Origin: an uncultured Verrucomicrobiota bacterium
GTDB taxonomy: Bacteria; Verrucomicrobiota; Verrucomicrobiia; Verrucomicrobiales; Verrucomicrobiaceae
Direction of reading: 5' to 3'
Assembly (NCBI GenBank): GCA_903854655.1
Contig: CAINXC010000249.1
Coordinates: 1 to 43,405, forward strand
Length of the DNA: 43,405 bases
A model generated the notes under the pieces. It saw only the letters and a program-made list of their open reading frames with translations, did not search any database and was not told the DNA's origin. Both the position numbers and the translations under genes were made by a program. Shown here piece after piece: positions 18,301 through 24,048 of the stretch; within the stretch, counting starts at the first letter, position 1, and each line of letters starts with the position of its first letter.

Positions 18301-20638
18301 CACCAATGGCAGTGGCAACTGGACGGCTTCCGTGCCCCCCGGATCGACCACGGCCAAGGTCAACACCACTGATCCCAACTTCACCTCCGTGGTTCCCGCC
18401 GGGTACACCCAGACTCAGGGCACCGATCCTGCGACTGTCACCGCCGTGGCCAACACCACCACCTCCGCCGGAACCGACGGCTATCATGTCACAGCGCTGT
18501 ACGTGATCGCAGGCCAGGTGCAGTTCGACAGCCAGCACAACGGCAATTTCCAAAGCAATGACCCCGGCCTGCCCGGCTTCACTGTCACCTTGTACTCCAA
18601 TCCAACAGGCAGCAGTGTTTTCGATCCCGCCACGGATGTACTGCTGGCAACCCAGGTGACGGACGGCAGTGGCAACTATAGCTTCACCGGCTATCCCAAC
18701 GGCAACTACATTGTCGTTGAGACCCCTCCCAACTCGGCCTTGATCAAGATCAATGACAAGGACGGCAACAACGACCGCACCGTGCCCCTGGCCGTATCCG
18801 GCTCCAGCAGCACGCAAAACAACTTCCTTGAGTGGGCCGATCCGCAGGGATGGTTCTACGATACCGATACAGGTGCTGTCTTGCCTGGTGGCAGCATCAG
18901 CATTGTCTCCGTTCCCGCAGGGGGATCGGTGGATGTCGTTCTTGACGGCACCAGCGGCCAATACTCCTGGCTGACGAACAGCGTGGCGGGCACCTACACC
19001 ATGGCCATCACCCCGCCGCCGGGCTACACGCTGGACCCCAGCCGTCCGGCGAGCGCCACGCCGCTGGATCCCCTTGGCCAGCCCAACCCTTATCAGGTGG
19101 GGAGCAATGTCAATATTGCCGGGACCGATCTTCAAGACTTCAGCGCCGCAGCCAATCCTTGGTATCTGAGCTTCAACCTGCAGCCAAGCGATCCCGCAGT
19201 GCAGTACAACAATATTCCGCTGCTGCGCACCGGGTGCCCCGTGAGCTTCGGCGGCTGGCAGACGCGCCACCCGCTGGGCGGCCAGAACGGCCTCACCGAT
19301 GATCCCTCCGGCAGCATTTACAACAATCTGGAAGACTTCGCCTTCTGCTTCGATCCGACCACCGGTGTGAACCCCGTGTGCCCGCTGGAAGTGGTGGTCA
19401 ATGCCAATGGCACCATCGATGCCGTGGCCCGCCGTGTCGCCGGCATCGTCGGCGTCACTTATGAACTGCAATACATCTCTGATCTCAGCCTCAGCGGCGC
19501 CAACGACGCAGGCTGGACCACCATCACGACCATTTCGCCCGTCGTCGTCACCAATCCGGACGGCACCGAAACCGACACCTACCAGAATCTCGCCCAAATC
19601 CCGGCGCTTTCCTCGGGCCAGGGCTTTGTCCGGGAAAAGATTACCGACAGCGGCTCTGGCACCGTGGCACGCACGATCACCTCCGGCTGGTCCACCCGCA
19701 CCCTCACCATCGGCTGCCAGAGCTGTGGCGATCCGTTCCTGCCGTGCCAGGTCTTCAGCGGCAAGGTGGATGCTGTCAGCGGCAGCACCTTGAATGTCGC
19801 GACCTCCGCCGGGGCAGGCAGCGTGGTGGCCCAGTTCGTGGCCGGCAAGCAATACTATGTTGAGGTCATCAGCGGCAACAACACCGGCCATCGCTGGGAA
19901 GTTGATGAAACCAGCAGCACGGCGACGGGCATCGCCATCGACCTTGCCAGCGCGCTCAACACGCAGGCCACGCTGCCCGGCAATCTCGCTGGCGACCAGC
20001 TCATGGTACGCGAACACATCACCTTCAATGAAGTGTTCCCGCCCTCCAAATTCCACGGCACCAACGCCGCCGTCTCGGCGGACCGCATCCTGTTCAGCGC
20101 TCCGGGCACCGGCGGCTTCACCATCTATTGGCTGTTCGCCAATGGCGGCTCGCCGAAATGGGTGAACACCGGCGACGCCACGCTGGCCGACGTTGGCGGG
20201 CACATCTTCGACAACTGCCAGGGTGTGTACATCCATCCGCGCAACAACCCCGTGAACCTGGTCCTGAGCGGCCATGTGCGCCAGAACGCCGCCGCCTGCC
20301 CTCTGCTAACCGGCGCCACCATGATCTCCAGTGCCTGGCCCATGGACCAGTCCACCGACAGCCGCGCCATGACCATCGCCAACGGATTCACCGGCAATGG
20401 CAACCCTAAACTGGCCGACAGGATTGTGTTCTGGACGGGCGACGACACCTCCAACGCGGAAGCCTACGCCAGCCACTTCCTGCTCAATGCCAGCGGTCAT
20501 CAGTACTGGACGGAAATGAGCGATGCAGCGCTGAACAATGAAGATGCGCTGCCGCTGTTCAAAGCCCTTCGCGCCCATTTCATCCAGTCCATCGCCGGAA
20601 AAAGCAACTGGGTCATGCCCCTGCCCTGGACGCCATGA
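9320..20638 (+). CDS. Giant exported repeat protein (adhesin-like) with DUF11 and SdrD-B-like domains
   Basis: A 3772-residue exported protein, probably a surface or matrix adhesin (function inferred). The start is the ATG at 9320, not the in-frame TTG at 9296; a long signal sequence follows with hydrophobic core WTGLLALLLSVTGFATAGA. Order by residue: an IgGFc-binding-like N-terminal region (about 40-500); a DUF11 repeat (516-648); a TETGxNTGIF domain (654-771); a beta module with NRLLVVTIAGG and VTYGGQ (794-1037); two further beta segments; a second TETGxNTGIF domain (1281-1403); DUF11 repeats (1409-1527, 1529-1652); an SdrD-B-like domain (1654-1780), a cadherin-like segment (1782-1889) and a second SdrD-B-like domain (1889-2013). 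Then come ten tandem ~104-residue repeats (2018-3061), one more SdrD-B domain (to ~3171), and a non-repetitive C-terminus resembling verrucomicrobial TIGR02597-type proteins. No LPXTG, PEP-CTERM or Por-sorting tail is apparent. The Thr, Asn, Asp and Gly content is high. Confidence 0.92.
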   Translation: MNLFISPLSPAKRIAPTHFMWTGLLALLLSVTGFATAGAPIAQTFFVPFPETDFQTSLKAIDTTGTAVGNSLKTVISIVVPTAGTVITYDQWEDGYEADPANPTQSSTQVWGDGDPTNGSAPGYPSDILPAGAVITLSNNVAMPRSAATLFYDGRDRISSTQAVGVTRAGWGIVPGTVLGSAAEVYDTRKWGTSFKIPVGTNSTAQQQFSYSSLHIIASQNGTVVQVDKDGNGTIDQTQTLNLGDSMFVNGGILAGATVTASHPVEVHELTGRIGSTYQSRTFAIRPTALWSSSYYAPATTTLASEVHNLFAYNPGAAAITVSYETETGTGTFSVPANGNYQFPMPMNSGAHLFTASGASFYAVGANDSGASASANQTHDWGYALLPESALTTSVVTGWAPGSDDLKAPPKPDVNGSPVWVTPNANTTVYVNYAGDLTVGANTAPDGSKYDVSYTLKKLQTQTVYNATTNDMTKSRLFTTDGTKIATCWGEDSSTAPAGSPGLDMGTTIIPFPQPIFNKTAKLVNDLNSDGLIGTGDTVQYTLTLLNDGVVDLPNAVIEDAVPAGTTYVAGSTTLNGSAYPDDTAPATIYPLDNGGLTLPAVPAGNQIVITFNVTINAGATNVTNTASASSGGLPIPLSATVGFSVLTAPSPPAPTVTFTNVSGSPVSSYAPGANIYVTVNNPNANTDPTTAQTVTAVITDATTGDQELVTLTETGVNTGIFSSTSALPSSISAGITQGDGTLYAHPGDTLTVTHTDPVYGAVATNTAIVSVPSQTKYLYLSDPSQALDRVDPVAANDTTTASTATLGGSSTGTVTVASTSAAFTSSTATSSAPLTFSYTAGTGTNRLLVVTIAGGASAVTSITSVTYGGQTMALEIGTSASGDTNAQSFIYTLNEAGIAAATSTTVTITPNSSSAISIAAGATTFAGVNQTTPMGTPISNYIKDVTSIGTGSAVNSATGELIVATAALEETASGQSNSTTAPTPAPVANLWKYNTNGTVKATGSAYTFAGGSSVTPTFTNSAANRCAICAVSLKPATVSAPSTATFTQAPAMATAFTMPAATTIGVTAYTSIISGSIPGSPTISAVIKKGTTYAGATTVATITNPTYNSGTGTLTWTSAALGSAVTVNVGEFIYLDITTTQSGVTFQIQYDSTTKPSKISLPTNTVIQIPSYGLYDAAYPAGNLITSMDAGKTLYARASVTDPFGTYDVSSLNVLISNAGGTVQTATLTSAVSDNGTTKIFEYPWMTVSTQGAYTVQVTANEGTEGINATATLPLQVTATDLGTPSTTTFTDSSGNHLTTYSTSGPVYVQVVDYDQNMDPTTAETVTAIITTANGDKETVTLTETGINTGIFRSGPITTNTSAVVQGNGALNVVAGTSLNVTYTDPNDGSDVSSDNASIPAAPGVATASVFKTLVSPASGSTLVGGTVTYNIQVSNPGSITLSTVSVSDTFPAANLQYVSATTTPTTTGSGTLSWSNVGPLIANQTVNIQVTFTALTAGATVTNSASVGGTATAGPSTASVTINNPQVGVTKTVLTPASGPAYVGDNMTYRIVVQNTGSTILSTVPLQDQFPGASLQYVSATVPADSSGYGSLLWNNVGPIAVSGSKTIDVTFKVLAAATLANNTAPVLYAVDSLGNSVPGAQSTASLQFVAFNLSGHVYDDANGLTDSTVNGVGTNAGGTLYANLLDPNTNNVLQTTTVAADGSYSFSSLSHNTSYSVLLSTFQGTIGSFTPAAILPSGWVNTGENLGSGSGNDGLVDGVLSVAVASADVTNANFGIEQTPTANPVTASSQPNPGNTNQIAVPTLGGTDPEDPSLTKVIIQTLPSNGTLYYNGSAVTAGQTISGYNPALLTLDPANGSITVSFTYSVVDAANEASPAATVSMSFAAVGISGNAFNDTNALTDGIVNGSGTNAGGPLYVILVSGGNVVRSATVSAGGAYSFGTVAPNSSYSLVLSTTTGTVGNPPPAANLPAGWMSTGENSGAGAGNDGTVDGTLAVAVATSSVTNANFGIWQVGTLTGHLYIDTNGNGTQDGEPNLPNVNVVITDHDGVAQTVVSDANGNWSAIVPVGSASIHVDHTDPDFPAGATQTQGSEPTLATSVFNTVTPTSNDGYYIPATISGVLYIDTNGNGTHDAGEPALANVDVDITDSNGDPVIATSDASGHWSASVPPGSTLFSVDQTDPDFISAVPTGFVQTEGTSPSILTAVANVTTNAGNDGYFIPATVTGHLYLDTNGNGAQDAGEPSLANDQVLITDSNGINQTVTTDFNGNWSATVPPGATTVAVNTTYAHFTLNVPAGFVQTEGVASIVVTAVANATTSAGNDGYFVPAFVSGHLFIDTNGNGTQDAGEPSLQNVNVVITDSNGHQQTLSSNVSGNWTATVPPGSTTAKVNTADPNLPAGAVLSAGTDPITVTAVANTGIFTTNDGYFVPATVTGHLYIDTNGNGTQDAGEPNLPNVDVVITDANGNHQTVSTNPNGNWTASVPPGSTTAKVNTADPDFIAAVPAGHAQTQGTDPITVTAVANVSTSAGNDGYFIPATVTGHLFIDTNGNGVQDAGEPNISNVGVVITDANNNQQTVTTDGSGNWTASVPPGSTTAKVNTADPHFPAGAVQTAGADPVTITAVANTSTVASNDGYFIPAVVTGHLYVDTNGNGTQDAGEPNLPNVDVVVTDSGGHQQTVSTNANGNWTAVVPPGSTTAKVSTSDADFIAAVPAGYVETDGTDPSTVNAVANATTSAGNDGYFIPATVTGHLFIDTNGNGIQDAGEPNLANVGVLVTDANSNQQTVTTDAGGNWTASVPPGSTTAQVNTADPHFPAGGVLSTGTDPVTVTAVPNASTFTTNDGYFIPALINGHLYVDTNGNGTQDIGEPNLGSVGVTITDSNNNQQTVTTNANGNWSASVPPGTTIAKVNVADPNFTSVVPAGYVETEGNDPTSFTAVANANTFGGNDGYYIPATVTGHLYIDSNGNGTQDAGEPSIANVGVTVTDSNGHQQTVTTNGSGNWTASVPPGSTTAKVNTTDPNFTSVVPAGYTQTQGTDPATVTAVANTTTSAGTDGYHVTALYVIAGQVQFDSQHNGNFQSNDPGLPGFTVTLYSNPTGSSVFDPATDVLLATQVTDGSGNYSFTGYPNGNYIVVETPPNSALIKINDKDGNNDRTVPLAVSGSSSTQNNFLEWADPQGWFYDTDTGAVLPGGSISIVSVPAGGSVDVVLDGTSGQYSWLTNSVAGTYTMAITPPPGYTLDPSRPASATPLDPLGQPNPYQVGSNVNIAGTDLQDFSAAANPWYLSFNLQPSDPAVQYNNIPLLRTGCPVSFGGWQTRHPLGGQNGLTDDPSGSIYNNLEDFAFCFDPTTGVNPVCPLEVVVNANGTIDAVARRVAGIVGVTYELQYISDLSLSGANDAGWTTITTISPVVVTNPDGTETDTYQNLAQIPALSSGQGFVREKITDSGSGTVARTITSGWSTRTLTIGCQSCGDPFLPCQVFSGKVDAVSGSTLNVATSAGAGSVVAQFVAGKQYYVEVISGNNTGHRWEVDETSSTATGIAIDLASALNTQATLPGNLAGDQLMVREHITFNEVFPPSKFHGTNAAVSADRILFSAPGTGGFTIYWLFANGGSPKWVNTGDATLADVGGHIFDNCQGVYIHPRNNPVNLVLSGHVRQNAAACPLLTGATMISSAWPMDQSTDSRAMTIANGFTGNGNPKLADRIVFWTGDDTSNAEAYASHFLLNASGHQYWTEMSDAALNNEDALPLFKALRAHFIQSIAGKSNWVMPLPWTP
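15371..18502 (+). repeat. Ten tandem coding repeats (303-321 bp) of SdrD-B type
   Basis: Repeat units begin at 15371, 15674, 15992, 16310, 16616, 16934, 17240, 17558, 17864 and 18182. Each encodes V-T-G-H-L-[YF]-[IV]-DTNGNGTQDAGEP, then GNW.A.VPPGST.AKV, then AVAN and NDGYF.PA. Two length classes exist: about 306 bp with PAGAV near the end, and 318 bp with D/NF..xVPAGY. From 16310 to 18181 they alternate strictly, making three 624-bp dimers. The 12-residue segment DTNGNGTQDAGE has EF-hand loop spacing (acidic/Asn at 1, 3, 5, 9; Gly at 6; Glu at 12). Synonymous codons differ widely between copies, so the repeats are old rather than recently amplified. Confidence 0.92.
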
Positions 20639-20697
20639 TGCCCTCCTGCCCTTCACCGTTTTCCCACTTTCATTCAACCGCCAGCCGCACCCCTGTT

Positions 20698-21399
20698 ATG
20701 ACCATCAGGCCACACCTCAAAGCGCTCGCCCTCGCCGTCACCCTTCTCCTGGGGTTCAGCACCAGCAGCCACGCCGACACCATTAACTGGGGCGACTCAG
20801 TCGGCAACACCGTGCTTTTCAGCGCCGGTGCCCCGTTGAATGACAGTGTTGTTTTCCAACTCGGCACCTTCGGCTCCTTCGTGCCCACCACCAGCAACAT
20901 GGATCAATGGTCCGCCAACTGGCACGTCTTCGACCAGGCGGTCGCGCCGTCCACAAGCGGCTGGAACTCCTCCGAAGGATTCTTTTCTTCCACGGCCACC
21001 GTCAACAGCGACGGCACCTCCAGCTCCGGGCTTTCCCCCTACTCGTTCCAGCAGGGCGAGCAGGCCTACATCTGGGCCTTTTCGCCCGATCAGAGCCTCG
21101 CCAACGGCGGGGAATGGGCGCTCGTCACCAATGACGCCGCCACCGACACCAACCCCGCAAACAACTGGCTGATGCCCAGCGCGACCGACCAGACGGTTCT
21201 ACCCCTGGACTGGCGCATCGACGGTGCCACCGATGTCATCTTTGGCGGCCTCAACAGCGTGCAAGGCCCCGGGGATCACAACAGCAATCCCGTCACCTTC
21301 GACCTGCAGCTGCACGCTGTCGTGCCTGAGCCCGGCTCCGCCCTGTTCCTGGGGGTGGCGGCGGTGACCCTTCAGCTTCGCCGGCGCAGGCGGCGGTGA
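20698..21399 (+). CDS. PEP-CTERM sorting-domain protein
   Basis: A 233-residue exported protein. The ATG at 20698 is preferred because it directly precedes a signal peptide (MTIRPHLKALALAVTLLLGF, then STSSHA). An upstream in-frame ATG at 20635 would overlap the previous stop codon and bury the signal. The C-terminus has the tripartite exosortase signal: VPEPGSA, a short hydrophobic stretch LFLGVAAVTLQL, and a basic tail RRRRRR. Such proteins are thought to be processed by an exosortase and released to the surface or matrix. The mature region is Ser/Thr/Asn-rich without recognised catalytic motifs. It starts 59 bases after the giant repeat-protein gene and may be co-transcribed with it. No exosortase gene is in the window. 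Confidence 0.9.
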   Translation: MTIRPHLKALALAVTLLLGFSTSSHADTINWGDSVGNTVLFSAGAPLNDSVVFQLGTFGSFVPTTSNMDQWSANWHVFDQAVAPSTSGWNSSEGFFSSTATVNSDGTSSSGLSPYSFQQGEQAYIWAFSPDQSLANGGEWALVTNDAATDTNPANNWLMPSATDQTVLPLDWRIDGATDVIFGGLNSVQGPGDHNSNPVTFDLQLHAVVPEPGSALFLGVAAVTLQLRRRRRR

Positions 21400-21413
21400 T
21401 TCGGCACTTTCCC

Positions 21414-21444
21414 TTGACGCCCTTCGCCGCCCCGTGCGTAACGT
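21414..21444 (+). promoter_or_regulatory. Predicted promoter of the helicase gene
   Basis: A -35 box TTGACG at 21414-21419 and a -10 box TAACGT at 21439-21444 have a 19-base spacer. The GTG start at 21451 is 6 bases beyond the -10 box with no ribosome-binding site between, implying a leaderless message. Confidence 0.45.
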
Positions 21445-21450
21445 AGGCCA

Positions 21451-23976
21451 GTGCTTCCCCCCTCGCTGAATTCCCTCAAACTCCCCGATCTGTGGCAACA
21501 TCAGGCCGTTGATCACCTTCGCGCCGGGGCGGATGTCATCGTCAGCGCGCCCACGGGGGCGGGCAAAACCTACATCTTCGAGCTGCTGCACGAGTCGCGC
21601 AGCATCGTCGGCCAGAGCGTTTACACCGTGCCCACACGGGCGCTGGCCAACGACAAATACGCTGAATGGAAGGAGCGCAAATGGGATGTGGGCATCGCCA
21701 CAGGCGACGTGTCGGAAAACATCCACGCCCCGGTGCTGGTGGCGACGCTCGAAACCCAGATCGAGCGGCTGCTGCGTGGCGAAGGCCCCGCTGTGCTGGT
21801 GATCGACGAATACCAGATGATTGCGGACGCCAACCGCGGCGCAAACTACGAGGGCGCCATCGCCCTCACCGGCAGGGAGACACGGCTGCTGCTGCTCAGC
21901 GGCTCGGTCGCCAATCCCGATGACGTGGCGACGTGGATGCGCGGCCTGGGCCGCAAAGTGGAGGTCGTTCTCACCAAGGAGCGCCCGGTACCGTTGGAAG
22001 AAATGCCCTTCGAGGCCCTGCCCAGCCGAATGGGCAGAAACTTCGACGGCTGGTGGCCGAAGCTCGCCGCCTCCGTCATGCTGGCCGATCTGGCCCCGCT
22101 GCTGATCTTTTCCCCCCGCCGCAAGGACGCGGAGAGCATTGCCCGCAGTCTGGCCAATGAACTGCCCCAGGGCGATCCCATGAACCTGACACCGGAGCAG
22201 AAAGCGGTATGCGGCAAGGAGCTCTCGCTGCTGCTGGAAAAACGCATCGCCTACCATCACAGCGGCCTGTCCTATGCCGCCCGCGCCGGCGTCATCGAAC
22301 CCTTGGCGAAGTCCGGTCAGCTCCGCGTGATCGTCGCCACCATGGGCCTCGCTGCCGGCATCAATTTCTCCGTGCGCAGCGTGCACGTGGCCGCCACCAA
22401 GTACCACGACGGGCTGGCGGAACAGGCGCTCGCACAGGATGAACTGCTGCAGATGTTTGGCCGCGCCGGGCGGCGGGGGCTGGACGAGTGCGGTTATGTT
22501 ATCACGAGCCGCGACAGCCCCACCATTCATGACGCCCGCCCCGCCAAACTGAACCGCTCCGATCTGCTTGCCTGGTCCATGTTCCTGCGCGTGATGAAGC
22601 ACGCCTCCCTGCGCAACACCGACCCGTTCGCCGCCGCCGCCAAGTTCGCCGCACGGTTGTACGCCAAGGTGCCCCCCGCGCTGGGCCTGGAACCGGACGA
22701 GCCCATGGATTCGCTCGCCTCGCCCTGGCACGCCCATGAGGGAAAGGCCGCCTTCGGTCTCGAGGCGATGGAGCCGCAGGTCTTCAACTCCAACGGCCTG
22801 TGGGAAACCAAACGCACCGGACGCGAGCAAACCGTAACGCTTGGCCAGGTCTGGCTGGCGACAGAAGAGAGGCAGGGGCCCGCCCTCGCCCAGCCAGCCT
22901 TTGTCGCCACGATTGGCAAGGGGTTCGCGCGAGTATTCAAACAGGGAGGTGCCTACGGCCTGGAGGTCGCCCTCGGACCGCCCATCCCCGATTTCCCCGA
23001 CTGCTTCAAGCCCACCAAATCACTGCGCAAGCTGCTAAAGCTCGGGCCCAGTGTCGAGGATGTGTCGCTGGATGAATTCGACCACAAGCACCAGCTCAAG
23101 GTCGCCCGCAAACTGGTGCCCGAGTTTACCCAGGCGGCGGGTCCGCAGCCAGCGCCGGAGGAGCTTCCCGCCTTCGTTGAGTATATCGAGCGCGAAGGTC
23201 TGCTCATGGCCCGCTACGACCTCGCCAGCGTGCCCGTGCAGACCTACCAGGACAAGGCCAGCCGCTTCATTCTGCAGCCCCTGGAGCGCACCATCCCGCG
23301 CGCCAGCGCCACGGACATCTTCATCGGCGACGGCATCGACGCCAACCCGGAGCACCACATCCCCAAGCCCGGCTCCGCGATTCACGCCTGGCGCTCGTTG
23401 GAGTTGATCGATGCCAGCGGCTGCCCCACCCAGCGCGGCGAAATCGTCAGCTTCTTCCAGCACGGCGAAGGGCTCGCCATTGCCGCCGCGCTGGAGGATG
23501 AAACCTATCGCGTGGATGACCTCGTCCCCCACATGGCCAACCTGCGCGCCGGGTTCCGCTTCGAACTGCCCGGCTTCAGCGCCAGCGAACGCCTGGGCTC
23601 GGTCTGCCGCAGAGCCTATGGGTTTGTTAATCATCACGGGTACTTGAACAACGGCCTGCCCATCGACTACGGCGAAGGTGCCGCCGAGGTCATCGAAGCT
23701 CTCATCCACAGCGAGCGCCGCACCTCGCTGGACTTCTATCGCGGCTTTGCCGAAGGCGACGTCTCGCGCGCCTACATCGAGTGGCTCAGCCTCATCCGCC
23801 ACATCACCCACGCCCCCACCCACCCCTGGGGGCGCTGGCAGGAGCTGCAAGACGAGTGCGTGCGGGTGCTCAAAAAGCACAGCAAGGCCATGCGCCACCT
23901 GTTTCACCTGGATTTGCCCCCGCTCACCTCCAAGCAGCGCCATGGCAAACCCAGGCACGTGCTGCTCATGAAGTGA
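21451..23976 (+). CDS. Ski2-like superfamily 2 helicase
   Basis: ATP-dependent nucleic-acid helicase, 841 residues, cytoplasmic. It starts at GTG 21451, as no ATG occurs near. The Q-like lead LWQHQAVDHL is followed by motif I SAPTGAGKT (33-40 is the P-loop), motif II DEYQ at 119-122, motif III LSGS at 149-152, and motif VI QMFGRAGRRGLDECG starting at 334. These place it with Ski2/Mtr4/Hel308-type SF2 helicases rather than RecQ or DEAD-box RNA helicases. About 450 residues after the helicase core are not recognised; they may hold a winged-helix or ratchet-like region but no nuclease or zinc motif is visible. Bacterial members of this group are poorly characterised. The substrate, RNA or DNA, is unknown. 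The gene has its own predicted promoter. Confidence 0.88.
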   Translation: MLPPSLNSLKLPDLWQHQAVDHLRAGADVIVSAPTGAGKTYIFELLHESRSIVGQSVYTVPTRALANDKYAEWKERKWDVGIATGDVSENIHAPVLVATLETQIERLLRGEGPAVLVIDEYQMIADANRGANYEGAIALTGRETRLLLLSGSVANPDDVATWMRGLGRKVEVVLTKERPVPLEEMPFEALPSRMGRNFDGWWPKLAASVMLADLAPLLIFSPRRKDAESIARSLANELPQGDPMNLTPEQKAVCGKELSLLLEKRIAYHHSGLSYAARAGVIEPLAKSGQLRVIVATMGLAAGINFSVRSVHVAATKYHDGLAEQALAQDELLQMFGRAGRRGLDECGYVITSRDSPTIHDARPAKLNRSDLLAWSMFLRVMKHASLRNTDPFAAAAKFAARLYAKVPPALGLEPDEPMDSLASPWHAHEGKAAFGLEAMEPQVFNSNGLWETKRTGREQTVTLGQVWLATEERQGPALAQPAFVATIGKGFARVFKQGGAYGLEVALGPPIPDFPDCFKPTKSLRKLLKLGPSVEDVSLDEFDHKHQLKVARKLVPEFTQAAGPQPAPEELPAFVEYIEREGLLMARYDLASVPVQTYQDKASRFILQPLERTIPRASATDIFIGDGIDANPEHHIPKPGSAIHAWRSLELIDASGCPTQRGEIVSFFQHGEGLAIAAALEDETYRVDDLVPHMANLRAGFRFELPGFSASERLGSVCRRAYGFVNHHGYLNNGLPIDYGEGAAEVIEALIHSERRTSLDFYRGFAEGDVSRAYIEWLSLIRHITHAPTHPWGRWQELQDECVRVLKKHSKAMRHLFHLDLPPLTSKQRHGKPRHVLLMK

Positions 23977-24011
23977 TTTTCACCTCGTTCGCCCCCCCTC
24001 CGTTCACAGGA

Positions 24012-24039
24012 TTGGACAAATCCGTCTCCTGGCTATAGT
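24012..24039 (+). promoter_or_regulatory. Predicted promoter of the cytochrome c/FGE-like gene
   Basis: A -35 box TTGGAC at 24012-24017 and a -10 box TATAGT at 24034-24039 have a 16-base spacer. The ATG at 24049 lies 9 bases later after a C-rich stretch without a Shine-Dalgarno motif. Confidence 0.55.
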
Positions 24040-24048
24040 GCGCCCCCC

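Noticed and set aside
15371..18502. Regular ~0.3-kb repeats as a CRISPR or satellite array
   Set aside because: The repeats are far too long for CRISPR, are in one open frame, and encode SdrD-B-like protein domains.
16424..20275. Long minus-strand open frames (443 and 799 codons) opposite the giant repeat gene
   Set aside because: Their apparent repeats only mirror the repeats of the sense gene; no start region, signal peptide or family motif is seen.
21199..22830. Minus-strand frame of 543 codons opposite the helicase gene
   Set aside because: The sense strand holds intact helicase motifs; the antisense frame lacks any recognisable domain.
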